Assembly: GCA_964630925.1 (NCBI GenBank)
Contig: CAZVZK010000031.1
Coordinates: forward strand, 13,096 to 77,095
Reading direction: 5' to 3'
Length of the DNA stretch: 64,000 nucleotides
Origin: RGDT01 sp964630925
GTDB lineage: Bacteria > Planctomycetota > Planctomycetia > Gemmatales > Gemmataceae
Shown here: positions 52,008 through 64,000 of the stretch, one piece after another
Position numbering within the stretch: position 1 is the first letter of the stretch
How the letters are laid out: the number at the start of each line of letters is the position of its first letter
Notes under the pieces: generated by a model
What the model was told of the DNA's origin: nothing
The model's database searches: none
Seen by the model: only the letters and a program-made list of their open reading frames with translations
Translations under genes and position numbers: made by a program

Positions 52008-52172
52008 CGAAGAAGAGGATTCACCACAGAGGCACAGAGGTCACAGAGGAAGCACACGGAATACATGCAGAGAGTCAGGAGACATACGACGGGATTAATA
52101 TATTTCTCTGATTGTATTCTCTCTTTCTCTTCTCTGTGTCCTCTGTGTCTCTGTGGTGAATCTTCTCTGCTG
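52008..52172. repeat. Inverted CACAGAG repeat element (copy 2)
   Basis: The left arm begins GAGGATTCACCACAGAGGCA then CAGAGGTCACAGAGGAAGCA; the right arm (about 52118-52169) is its near complement, ending GTGGTGAATCTTCTC. It is the same repeat family as 50219-50383, here between the kinase-cyclase stop and the FAD dehydrogenase start on the same strand. AT-rich central loop. Confidence 0.8.
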
Positions 52173-52174
52173 TC

Positions 52175-55027
<2,853 letters not shown>

Positions 55028-55104
55028 GAGAGTGGCTCCGCGTCCCTATCAGGATAATGCGGGGCGGGCGGGAGTGAAGGCTATCCGCTACGCTTGCCGG
55101 GCCG

Positions 55105-55494
55105 TCAGCCCGGCCCGACCACCCGCGAGCAGCCGGGCTCCAGCACACGGAGAAGCACCCGATCACCGACCTGGATGCGGAACATCGCGCGGGCCACAGG
55201 GCGGGGAATGGAGGCCCATACTTCGTCGCCGCGAGCCAGCCGGACACGGCATTCCAGGCCAGGCCCCATCTCCATGATGACGCCCGCCGCTTCGGGAGCG
55301 AGAGAGAGTGAATCACCGCCGACGCTGTTGTCCCGGAGCCATCCGGCCCATGCTGTCGCGTCGGTGCCGAAGTCCTGCCCTGTCAGCCGCTTGAGCCACT
55401 CGACGGCCTGATCGGGCGTGAGGCGGCAGCGTGGCGGGAGCTGTTGCCCGCGCAACGCACGGAGGGCGACGGTGCTGGGCCGCAAACTCGACAT
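55105..55494 (-). CDS. Two-domain hypothetical protein with IF1-like OB fold
   Basis: 129 residues. The N-terminal half (TPDQAVEWLKRLTGQDFGTD then ATAWAGWLRDN) looks like the short helical segment common in planctomycete proteins with the phrase LTGQDFG. The C-terminal half (CRVRLARGDEVWASIPRPVA then RAMFRIQVGDRVLLRV) matches the S1/IF1 OB-fold pattern, where EVWASI and IQVGDRV correspond to typical strands. This suggests RNA or nucleic-acid binding, not necessarily initiation. The ATG at 55494 has AAGG four bases upstream. It follows the kinase-cyclase gene on the opposite side, 77 bases away. Confidence 0.6.
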   Translation of the reverse strand: MSSLRPSTVALRALRGQQLPPRCRLTPDQAVEWLKRLTGQDFGTDATAWAGWLRDNSVGGDSLSLAPEAAGVIMEMGPGLECRVRLARGDEVWASIPRPVARAMFRIQVGDRVLLRVLEPGCSRVVGPG

Positions 55495-55633
55495 CCGGCC
55501 TTGACCTCAAGCCTGTGACCAAAACGAAGAGTCCTCTGCTCCCGCGTGACGGGGGATGACCTCGTTCTCTACGACCCCCTTGAGCTCCATACAAGGGCCA
55601 ACGCCAGCCGCCGGGAAGCCGAGCCTGCTACCC

Positions 55634-57202
55634 TCACCCCGGCCGGCCAGGCGGCGCCGACAGGAGGCGCTCCAACGCCTCGATGTCCGCCGGCTTGATC
55701 AGGTGGTGGTCGAAGCCGACCTCCTTGGTGCGCCGGCGGTCGTCCTCCTGCCCCCACCCCGTCAGCGCGATCAGCGTCATGTCGGAGCCAGACGGCAGTG
55801 CCCGTATCCGCTGCGCCAGCTCGTAGCCGTCCATCCCCGGCATGCCGATGTCCAGCAACGCCACCGCCGGGCGGTACTCCTCGATCGCCCGCAGCGCCGC
55901 CGGCCCGCCGTATTCGACACGCACCTCCGCGCCGCGCTGACGCAGCAGCATCCCCAGGCTGTCGGCCGCGTCGTGGTGGTCGTCCACAACGAGCACGCGG
56001 CCCGGCCCCAGGGGGCGTACGCACGCCGGACGCGGGGCGGCGGCGTTCGCCCCGGCGGCGGCCAGCGGCAGACGCACCAACAGCTCGCTGCCGGCGCCGG
56101 GGCCGGCGCTGGCCGCCGCCACCTGGCCGCCGTGCATCTGGACGAGCCTCCTCACCAGGGCCAGGCCGATGCCCAGGCCGCCATGCGAGCGGCCCGGCTC
56201 GCCGGCCTGCGTGAACAGGTCGAAGACACGCGGCAGCATGTCCGCCGGGATGCCGCAGCCGTCGTCGCGCACCGACACCTCCGCCCAGCCGCCCTCACAC
56301 ACACCGGTCACCCAGATGTGGCCGCCACGCCCCGTGAACTTCGCCGCGTTGTTCATCAGGTTCGCGAACACCTGGGTCAGCCGGACCGGGTCGCCGTCCA
56401 CGACCATCGGCCCCTCGTGCAGTGACACCGACAGATTGACCCCGGCGGCCTCGATCAGCGGCAGGCTCGTCTCCACCGCCCCGCGGACGACCGAGGCCAG
56501 CTCGACGCACTCCTTACGCAGCTCGATCTTCCCGCGTGTGATCCGCGAGACCTCCATGAGGTCATCGACGAGGCGCACGAGGTGGGTGACCTGCCGCTCC
56601 AGCATCTCGGCCACGCGCCGCGACTCCCCGTCGGCGCCGCCCAGGAGACGCAGGACGGGCAGCAGGTTCCGCACGGGGGCGAGGGGGTTGCGTAGCTCGT
56701 GGGCGAGGATGGCGAGGAACTCGTCCTTGCGGCGGTCGGCGTCGCGCATGGCCGCCTCGACGCGGGCGCGGGCCGTCAGGTGGTCGCGGATCTGGTGCTG
56801 CCGCTGCCGCGCCCGCAGGGCCGAGCGGACGGCGCTGACGAGCGCCGCCAGCCGGATCGGGCGTTCGAGGACGGTGACGTTACCCAGCTGATCCACCGCC
56901 TGGGCCAACGCCGCCGAGTCGGCGCCGGGGCGGGCCAGGACCAGGACGGGGAGGTCGGACCAGGGTGGCTGGCCGGCCAGCCAGGCGGCGAGGCGGGCAC
57001 GGCCTTCGGCCGCGACGGCCTCCTCGGGCAGCAGGAGTACGCCCCCGCCGCCGTCCAGCTCCAGGCACGCGGCCTCGATGCCGGTGCAACAGACGCAGGT
57101 GATGCCGGCCCCGGACAGGACGGAGCGCGTCAGCTCGGCGTCCCTGGCCGTCGCCGGCAGGAACACCACGCGCAGCTCCAGTGGCCTGCCGTCCGCTGTC
57201 AC
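55634..57202 (-). CDS. Hybrid sensor histidine kinase with C-terminal receiver
   Basis: 522 residues. An N-terminal receiver-like region (about 1-130) lacks the phospho-acceptor aspartate pattern and may be a pseudo-receiver. HisKA: ILAHELRNPLAPVRNLLPVL with H168. ATPase: NLMNNAAKFTG (N box), VRDDGCGIPADML (G1), HGGLGIGLALVRRLV (G2). The C-terminal receiver is intact: VLVVDDHHDAADSLG and VALLDIGMPGMDGYEL with the acceptor aspartate in LLDIGMP. No membrane helix, so it is cytoplasmic. It overlaps the KaiC-like gene by four bases (ATGA at 57199-57202), a strong link between the two proteins. Confidence 0.9.
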   Translation of the reverse strand: MTADGRPLELRVVFLPATARDAELTRSVLSGAGITCVCCTGIEAACLELDGGGGVLLLPEEAVAAEGRARLAAWLAGQPPWSDLPVLVLARPGADSAALAQAVDQLGNVTVLERPIRLAALVSAVRSALRARQRQHQIRDHLTARARVEAAMRDADRRKDEFLAILAHELRNPLAPVRNLLPVLRLLGGADGESRRVAEMLERQVTHLVRLVDDLMEVSRITRGKIELRKECVELASVVRGAVETSLPLIEAAGVNLSVSLHEGPMVVDGDPVRLTQVFANLMNNAAKFTGRGGHIWVTGVCEGGWAEVSVRDDGCGIPADMLPRVFDLFTQAGEPGRSHGGLGIGLALVRRLVQMHGGQVAAASAGPGAGSELLVRLPLAAAGANAAAPRPACVRPLGPGRVLVVDDHHDAADSLGMLLRQRGAEVRVEYGGPAALRAIEEYRPAVALLDIGMPGMDGYELAQRIRALPSGSDMTLIALTGWGQEDDRRRTKEVGFDHHLIKPADIEALERLLSAPPGRPG

Positions 57203-58698
57203 GGGCCCCTCTCTCGCCCGAGGGTGCCGTCGGGGCCCTCGTAGACCGGCACCCCGGTGAGGACGCCGCGGAACTCCCGCAGCGGCTGACCGATGGAGAT
57301 CCGCCCGCCCGCCATGCTCAGCTCGCGGATGGTACGCTCATGCGCCCCCGCCCGGTTCTTCATGACCGACACCGCCTGTCGCACCTCGCCCCGCGCCTCG
57401 AAGTAGCGCATCAGGATGACCACGTCGGCGAGGTAGCTGGCATCGACGGGCGAGGACATGTGGCTGCCGATCAGGCCCTGGTGGGCGCTGATGAGGATTG
57501 TGGCGATCCCCGCCTGGCCCAGGTAGTTCAACAGCTCGTGCATCTGGGCGATCAGGAAGCGCTCATCGGGCATCGCGTTGAGGTAGCCGTTGAGGCTGTC
57601 GATGACCACGATCGAGGCGTGCTGGGCCTCGGCGGCCAACCGCAGGGCGTGGGCGAACTCGCCAGGCGACATCTCCGCGGGGTCCACCTGTGTGGCCGTC
57701 ACCCGGCCGGACTCGACGTGCCTCCTCAGGCCGATCCCCAGGCCGTCCGCCCGCTTGAGCAGCGTGTGCAGGCCCTCATCGAACAGGAACAGCGCCGCGT
57801 TCCGCCCCTGCCCCGCGGCGGCGGAGACGAACTGGGCCGCCAGGGAGGACTTCCCGGTGCCGGCGGCGCCGAGGATGAGGGTGCTGGTGCCGCGCTCGAC
57901 CCCGCCGCCCAGGAGGGCGTCCAGGGCGTCGACGCCGCTGCGGATCAGCTCGGCGGTGCGTGGGGCGCGGTGCTCGCTCGCCACGAGGCGTGGGAACACT
58001 TCCAGCCCGCCCCGGCGGATGCAGTAGTCGTGGTGGCCGCCGCGGAAACGCGAGCCCCGGTACTTGACCACGCGCAGCCGCCGACGCTCCGCGCCGTACT
58101 CGGGGTTCATCTGTTCGAGGAGGATGACGCCGTGGGCGAGGCTCTGCACCTGGAGGTCGTGGTCGGCGCTGGTCATGTCGTCCAGCAGCAGGACCGTGCA
58201 GGAGCGGCCGCGGAAGAACTGCTTCAACGCCAGGATCTGCCGCCGGTAGCGGAGCGGGTTGCCGGCGAGGAGCCGCAGCTCCGAGAGGGAGTCAAAGACC
58301 ACGCGCGTCGGCTTGATGCGCTCCACGTCGGCGAGGATGGTGCGCGTCGTCTCGGTCAGCTCGACCTCGGACGGGTGGAACATCGTGTACTGCGACTCGG
58401 GTTGGAGGCTGTCCTCCGACGGCATCAGCTCGCGCAGGGTGACGCCGTCGAGGGCCCAGCCGTGCGAGTCTGCGACGGAGCGCAGCTCCTCCTCGCTCTC
58501 GGACAGGGTGACGTACAGCACCGACTCCCCGCCCCGCGCGCCATCGAGGAGGAATTGCAGGGCCAGCGTCGTCTTGCCCGAGCCGGGGACGCCCTCGACG
58601 AGGTACAGCCGGTTGCGGTTCAGCCCACCGGCCAGGATGTCATCGAGCCCGCCGATCCCGGTCCCCGCACGGCCCTGTGGGGTGGATGGGGAGTTCAT
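57199..58698 (-). CDS. KaiC-like circadian-clock family ATPase
   Basis: 499 residues with two RecA-type domains, as in KaiC. The first has Walker A GVPGSGKTTLALQFL (about 37-51) and TLSESEEELRS, where the KaiC catalytic glutamates lie; the second has GAAGTGKSSLAAQF and VVIDSLNGYLNAM. No KaiA or KaiB gene is visible, and the KaiC Ser/Thr autophosphorylation pair cannot be confirmed by eye. The gene overlaps the hybrid kinase by four bases. The ATG at 58698 has GGAGG nine bases ahead. It is probably a signalling ATPase acting with the hybrid kinase. Confidence 0.88.
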   Translation of the reverse strand: MNSPSTPQGRAGTGIGGLDDILAGGLNRNRLYLVEGVPGSGKTTLALQFLLDGARGGESVLYVTLSESEEELRSVADSHGWALDGVTLRELMPSEDSLQPESQYTMFHPSEVELTETTRTILADVERIKPTRVVFDSLSELRLLAGNPLRYRRQILALKQFFRGRSCTVLLLDDMTSADHDLQVQSLAHGVILLEQMNPEYGAERRRLRVVKYRGSRFRGGHHDYCIRRGGLEVFPRLVASEHRAPRTAELIRSGVDALDALLGGGVERGTSTLILGAAGTGKSSLAAQFVSAAAGQGRNAALFLFDEGLHTLLKRADGLGIGLRRHVESGRVTATQVDPAEMSPGEFAHALRLAAEAQHASIVVIDSLNGYLNAMPDERFLIAQMHELLNYLGQAGIATILISAHQGLIGSHMSSPVDASYLADVVILMRYFEARGEVRQAVSVMKNRAGAHERTIRELSMAGGRISIGQPLREFRGVLTGVPVYEGPDGTLGRERGP

Positions 58699-58808
58699 CT
58701 GCGAGAGCCTCCACTCATTCTCGCCCGGTTGGGCGTCCGCCGTGACACCCGATAACCGGATGCAAATCGCGCGCCGATACGGGGCGTCTCCACGGCGGCC
58801 CGCCCTGA

Positions 58809-58814
58809 TACAAT
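58809..58814 (+). promoter_or_regulatory. Possible -10 element ahead of selB
   Basis: TACAAT, 22 bases before the ATG at 58837, in a short A/T island (GATACAATACCG) within the 138-base divergent spacer between kaiC-like and selB. A GGAGG site lies 10 bases before the ATG. No clear -35. Confidence 0.35.
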
Positions 58815-58836
58815 ACCGAGCGGAGGGCGGACGGAC

Positions 58837-60779
<1,943 letters not shown>

Positions 60780-60783
<4 letters not shown>

Positions 60784-62150
60784 GCGACAACCCTTATCGC
60801 AAACTGCCGGCCGTCAACGACGTGCTGGCGCTGATGAACGGGCACCCGGCCCACCTCGCCGCCGACGCCGTCCGCGTCGAGCTCGCGGCGCTGCGCCAGG
60901 CCATCGCCGCCGGCGCCAACGGCGCGGCGACGGCGGAGGGCGTCGCCGCACGGGCGGCGGCCCGGCTGGGGGCGTCGCTCCGTCCGAAACTGGTCCGCGT
61001 CATCAACGCGACGGGGATCGTCCTGCACACCAACCTCGGGCGTGCCCCGGTGAACGCGGCGGCGGCCGACGCGGCACGCGAGGCGGCGTCCGGCTACCTG
61101 AATCTTGAGATGGATCTGGGCACCGGGCAGCGGTCGTCGCGTCAGGACGCCGTCCGCGAATGGCTGTGCCGGCTGACGGGGGCGGAGGCGGCCACGGCCG
61201 TGAACAACAACGCCGCCGCCACCGTGATCGTGCTGCGGGCGATCTGCGCCGGCCGCGAGGTGATCATCTCGCGCGGGCAGCTCGTCGAGATCGGCGGCAG
61301 CTTCCGCATCCCGGAGATCATGGCCGTCTCGGGGGCCGTCCTCCGCGAGGTCGGCACGACGAACATCACCCGGCTGAGCGACTACGAGCGGGCCATCGGC
61401 CCGCAGACGGGCGGCCTTCTCCGTGTCCACACGAGCAACTACCGCATCAGCGGCTTCACCGAGAGCGTGGACCTGCCCGAGCTGGTGGCATTGGGGAACA
61501 AGCACGGCGTGACGGTGATCGATGACATCGGCTCCGGGGCGATGGTGGACTTCGCGCGGTTCGGCTTCGAGGGCGAGCCGGTGGCGCGCGACTGCGTTGC
61601 GGCGGGGGCGGACCTCGTCCTCTTCTCCGGCGACAAACTTCTCGGCGGGCCACAGGCGGGGATCATCGTCGGGAAGAAGGACCTCATCAGGCGGATCGAG
61701 AAGGACCCGCTGATGCGGGCCTTCCGCCTCGACAAGATGACGCTGGCGGCCCTGGAGGCGACGCTGCGCCTGTACCTCGACGAGGAGGCGGCGCTGCGCG
61801 ATGTGCCGGTGCTCCGCCTCCTGGGCCTGCCGCTGGAGGGGCTGAAGTCGCGGGCGTTCGCCCTGGCGGCCCGGCTGTCGGCCCTCCCCGGCGTGACGGC
61901 GCAGGCGGCGGCGGACGTGGCGTACGTCGGCGGCGGGTCGCTGCCGGACCGCTCGATGCCGACGTGGGTGGTCGAGGTGGAGTCGCGCCTGAGTGACGCC
62001 GAATTGTCCTCGCGTCTGCGGTCGGGGACGCCGGCGGTCCTGCCACGGGTGCGTGGCGGCAAGGTGATTCTGGACGTGCGGACGGTGTTCGAGTCGCAGG
62101 AAGATGGGCTGGTGGCTGCGGTGGAGGGGGCGGTAGGATACAGCCACTGA
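60780..62150 (+). CDS. selA: L-seryl-tRNA(Sec) selenium transferase SelA
   Basis: PLP enzyme converting seryl-tRNA(Sec) to selenocysteinyl-tRNA(Sec) with selenophosphate. The 456 residues have the family start LPAVNDVLALMN and the block VRVINATGIVLHTNLGRAPV then LNLEMDLGTGQRSSR and NNNAAATVIVLRAICAG. The PLP lysine is K286 in LFSGDKLLGGPQAGIIVG. The ATG overlaps the selB stop by four bases (ATGA). Together with selB this shows a bacterial Sec pathway. selD and the tRNA-Sec gene (selC) are not in the window. The gene ends 46 bases before the DUF2293 start. Confidence 0.97.
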
Positions 62151-62196
62151 TCGGGGTCGGAGATAAGCCCGCCCCGGATCGGGTCGGAGGGCACCC

Positions 62197-62889
62197 ATGC
62201 CGGAATCACGCACCCTCGCACCGACACGCGTCGAACGCCAGTTCCGCGCCCCGGACGGCTCCGTCGTCACGGCGCCGCCGACCTGGGAGTGCCTACCGCC
62301 CGGCGACGCCGGCCTGACGCGTCGGGTGAAGGCCCTCGGCGACACCTGGCAGATCGCCGAGATGCGCGGACGCAAGAAGTTCTCGCGCGGCCTGTGGGCC
62401 GACGCGGCGGTCATCGCCCAGGCCCGCCGCGAGGTCGAGGCCGAACGCTCCCGCCCCGAGTACGCCAGCCGCAAGGCCGCTGACGCCAAACGCCGCGAGG
62501 CGGCGCAGGGCGAGTACGTCGAGGACTTCCGCGCCGCCGTCGCCGCCTTCCTCGCCTTCGACGCCCAGCACGCCGAGGCTGAACGCCTCATGGCGGAGAA
62601 GGTGACGGCCCACACGACGCCTGTCGGCAGCGGCACCGTCGCCCGCACCAAACGCATCCCCGTCGAGGAGCGGGCCGAGGCCGCCGTCGTCGCCTGGATG
62701 CGGCACCAGACGACGGCGTACGACCACCTGAAGATCGCCCGGGTCAAGGGCGAGCGCCGCCGGGTACGCCGCGAGCTGGCGTCGGTGTCGCGCCGCCTGC
62801 TCGACGCCCACCGCCGGCCGGGCCCGCACGACGAAGGCTGCGTCCTGTGCCGGGCGCTCTTCACCGGGCAGGGCCGGGCGGCTTCGTAG
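62197..62889 (+). CDS. DUF2293 domain protein
   Basis: 230 residues, basic and soluble. The middle and C-terminal part is the DUF2293 signature: VARTKRIPVEERAEAAVVAW then MRHQTTAYDHLKIARVKGER and RRVRRELASVSRRLLDAHR. N-terminal blocks are LGDTWQIAEMRGRKKFSRGL and WADAAVIAQARREVEAERS. The basic, arginine-rich helices suggest nucleic-acid or ribosome contact, which is inference. An ending CVLCRALF carries a cysteine pair. The ATG at 62197 lies downstream of the selA stop on the same strand with GGAGG about seven bases ahead. Function unknown; link to selenium metabolism not shown. Confidence 0.82.
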   Translation: MPESRTLAPTRVERQFRAPDGSVVTAPPTWECLPPGDAGLTRRVKALGDTWQIAEMRGRKKFSRGLWADAAVIAQARREVEAERSRPEYASRKAADAKRREAAQGEYVEDFRAAVAAFLAFDAQHAEAERLMAEKVTAHTTPVGSGTVARTKRIPVEERAEAAVVAWMRHQTTAYDHLKIARVKGERRRVRRELASVSRRLLDAHRRPGPHDEGCVLCRALFTGQGRAAS

Positions 62890-62892
62890 TGA

Positions 62893-63879
62893 TCAGGGAC
62901 GCGTGGCGGAGACGGCCGTTCGTGGATCTGCTGGACCGGCTGGTTCGGGTCGCGGTGCCGCCGGCTCTTCTGGCGGCGTGACCGGCCGGTGCAGCAGCGA
63001 ATCCACGGTGAACACCACCAACGCCACCCAGATGAGGCCGAACGCCTCCAATTGCCCCGGCTTCAGCGACTCGCCCAGGACGTAAATGGCCAGCAGGAAC
63101 TGCAGGGTCGGGCCGACGTACTGGAGGAAGCCCAGCGTCGAGAGCCGCAGCCGCCGGGCGGCCAGGACGAAGAACCACAGCGGCACCACCGTCGCCAGCC
63201 CGCTGAAGACCAGCAGCAGGTCGATCCGCCACCCCTGCCTCAGGAATCCCGCCGTGCCGTCGGCCATCATCCACGCCAGCACCGCGGCGCTGGCCGGCGC
63301 GAGGACCACCGTCTCTGCCGTCAGGCCGACAAGCCCGTCCACATGGGCGAGCTTGCGCATCAGCCCGTAGCAGGCGAACGAGCTGGCGACGGTGAGGGCG
63401 ATCCACGGCAGCTCGCCGAGCTTGAGGGCGAAGTACACGATGCCGCACGCGGCGATGGCGAGGGCCGCCCACTGGCCCGGCCTCAGCCTCTCCCCGAGGA
63501 CGAGGACGCCGAGGGCGACGTTGAACAGCGGGTTGGTGAAGTAGCCGAGGCTGTTCTGGAGGGCTCGCTTCGTGTACAGACCGTAAAGAAAGATGTACCA
63601 GTTGATGGCGATGAACACGGTGCCCGCGAGGAGGAGGTAGCGCGTCCTGGGGTCGGCCACGGCGGCGGCGAAGTCGCGCCACTTATTCAACAGGGTGAGG
63701 GCCGCGATGAGCAGGACGGCGCTCCAGAGGACGCGGTGGGCGAGCTGCTCGAATGGCAGGACCTGTGCGGTGTTGAGGGGGAAGAAGTACAGCGGCATGA
63801 CGCCCCAGCAGGCGTGCGCCGCCAGCCCGTACATCAGCCCCGCCCGCACCCTGCCCGACTGCTCTTCGCTATTCTCCAT
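62893..63879 (-). CDS. rarD: RarD-like EamA-family transporter
   Basis: 328 residues with ten hydrophobic helices of the drug/metabolite transporter superfamily. RarD recognition: AGLMYGLAAHACWGVMPLYF (helix 1), LPFEQLAHRVLWSAVLLIAA, INWYIFLYGLYTKRALQNSL then GYFTNPLFNVALGVLVLGER, and a second-half repeat ending LGESLKPGQLEAFGLIWVAL. The ATG at 63879 (MENSEEQSG) is chosen; a longer open frame exists but the added N-terminus looks non-coding. TACAAT sits only six bases upstream, so the transcript may be leaderless. The proline-rich tail (EEPAAPRPEPAGPADP) is cytoplasmic. Substrate unknown. Confidence 0.9.
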   Translation of the reverse strand: MENSEEQSGRVRAGLMYGLAAHACWGVMPLYFFPLNTAQVLPFEQLAHRVLWSAVLLIAALTLLNKWRDFAAAVADPRTRYLLLAGTVFIAINWYIFLYGLYTKRALQNSLGYFTNPLFNVALGVLVLGERLRPGQWAALAIAACGIVYFALKLGELPWIALTVASSFACYGLMRKLAHVDGLVGLTAETVVLAPASAAVLAWMMADGTAGFLRQGWRIDLLLVFSGLATVVPLWFFVLAARRLRLSTLGFLQYVGPTLQFLLAIYVLGESLKPGQLEAFGLIWVALVVFTVDSLLHRPVTPPEEPAAPRPEPAGPADPRTAVSATRP

Positions 63880-63885
63880 GGTGAC

Positions 63886-63891
63886 ATTGTA
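63886..63891 (-). promoter_or_regulatory. Possible -10 element for rarD, directly ahead of the ATG
   Basis: TACAAT followed by six bases and the ATG at 63879. Standard spacing would start the RNA at or next to the A of the ATG, giving a leaderless transcript. No Shine-Dalgarno is visible and no good -35 is present, so this is tentative. Confidence 0.3.
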
Positions 63892-63900
63892 GGCGGAGGG

Positions 63901-64000
63901 CAGGGGGCAGAAAGAGAACAGCCGGGCTCGGCTGTTCACTGGCTGTTCACTTGTCTTCTCTTCTTCTTACTGACCCCTGACCCCTGACCCCTGACCCCTA
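63901..64000. repeat. Second copy of the GGGGTCA/AACAGCC composite repeat (cut by the window edge)
   Basis: Contains GGCTGTTCACTGGCTGTTCA, then CTTCTTACTGACCCC and further TGACCCC units up to the end. On the minus strand the order is GGGGTCA units, GTAAGAAG, then GTGAACAGCC units, the same as at 11654-11830. The opposite arm, if any, lies outside the window. Confidence 0.75.

Noticed and set aside
58699..58836. tRNA-Sec (selC) upstream of selB
   Set aside because: No cloverleaf of about 90-100 bases and no T-arm consensus can be fitted there or in the 62151-62196 spacer.

Overview
GC-rich (roughly 70%) bacterial chromosome segment that almost certainly comes from a planctomycete of the Gemmataceae. 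The lineage markers are a BBP7-type outer-membrane beta-barrel (38.0-39.2 kb), DUF1559 prepilin-like proteins (23.6-25.1 kb), a TIGR02996-type repeat-companion protein (22.4-23.6 kb), a surface protein with an N-terminal LETLEDRT motif (39.4-41.6 kb), an exosortase/EpsI locus, and several Ser/Thr kinases fused to or placed beside sigma-factor, FHA and TPR modules. A 100-N scaffold gap (59064-59163) shows this is a draft assembly. I see no rRNA, tRNA, CRISPR array, insertion sequence or phage.

Layout. 0-2.3 kb: omega-aminotransferase and aldehyde dehydrogenase. 2.4-4.3 kb: a small aspartic-protease pair and an ADP-ribosylglycohydrolase. 4.3-15.2 kb: a minus-strand envelope-polysaccharide operon (exosortase, Wzz/tyrosine kinase, EpsI, initiating sugar transferase, O-antigen ligase/polymerase, flippase, two methyltransferases, WecB), many junctions overlapping by 1-4 bases. 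15.5-22.4 kb: small zinc-finger and SWIM proteins, a 2Fe-2S ferredoxin, a PQQ-type beta-propeller and a caspase-fold protein lacking its catalytic cysteine. 22.4-25.4 kb: a cluster of broken genes. 25.4-28.6 kb: DinB-like protein and an NMT1-type ABC importer. 29.3-36.3 kb: two FG-GAP/UnbV-like proteins, a UnbU-like membrane protein and a small secreted protein. 36.3-41.6 kb: MutM, a coiled-coil protein and two surface proteins. 41.8-46.0 kb: FHA/TPR protein, Ser/Thr kinase, membrane protein, ECF sigma factor. 46.3-55.5 kb: cyclopropane synthase-like enzyme, WD40 protein, Pgi, FAD dehydrogenase, a kinase-TPR-cyclase fusion and an IF1-like protein. 55.6-58.7 kb: hybrid histidine kinase overlapping a KaiC-like ATPase. 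58.8-62.2 kb: selB-selA. 62.2-63.9 kb: DUF2293 protein and RarD.

The most interesting link is between two separate regions. The window carries selA and selB, so the organism probably decodes UGA as selenocysteine. In the ABC importer the substrate-binding protein is split by a single in-frame TGA (28457-28459) in the context PVT-TGA-HLTCPVT, where I expect a cysteine. Reading through TGA gives one continuous 361-residue protein with its own Shine-Dalgarno, membrane anchor and translational coupling to the permease. It is therefore a candidate new selenoprotein. Against this, no clean SECIS hairpin is obvious, and neighbouring genes carry ordinary nonsense mutations.

A second theme is intergenic repeats: inverted arrays of 7-base units (GGGGTCA, AGTTTTC, GGATGAA) and a CACAGAG-type pair between convergent genes, plus a short palindrome at 735-800 and a perfect 15-bp hairpin at 46079-46114.
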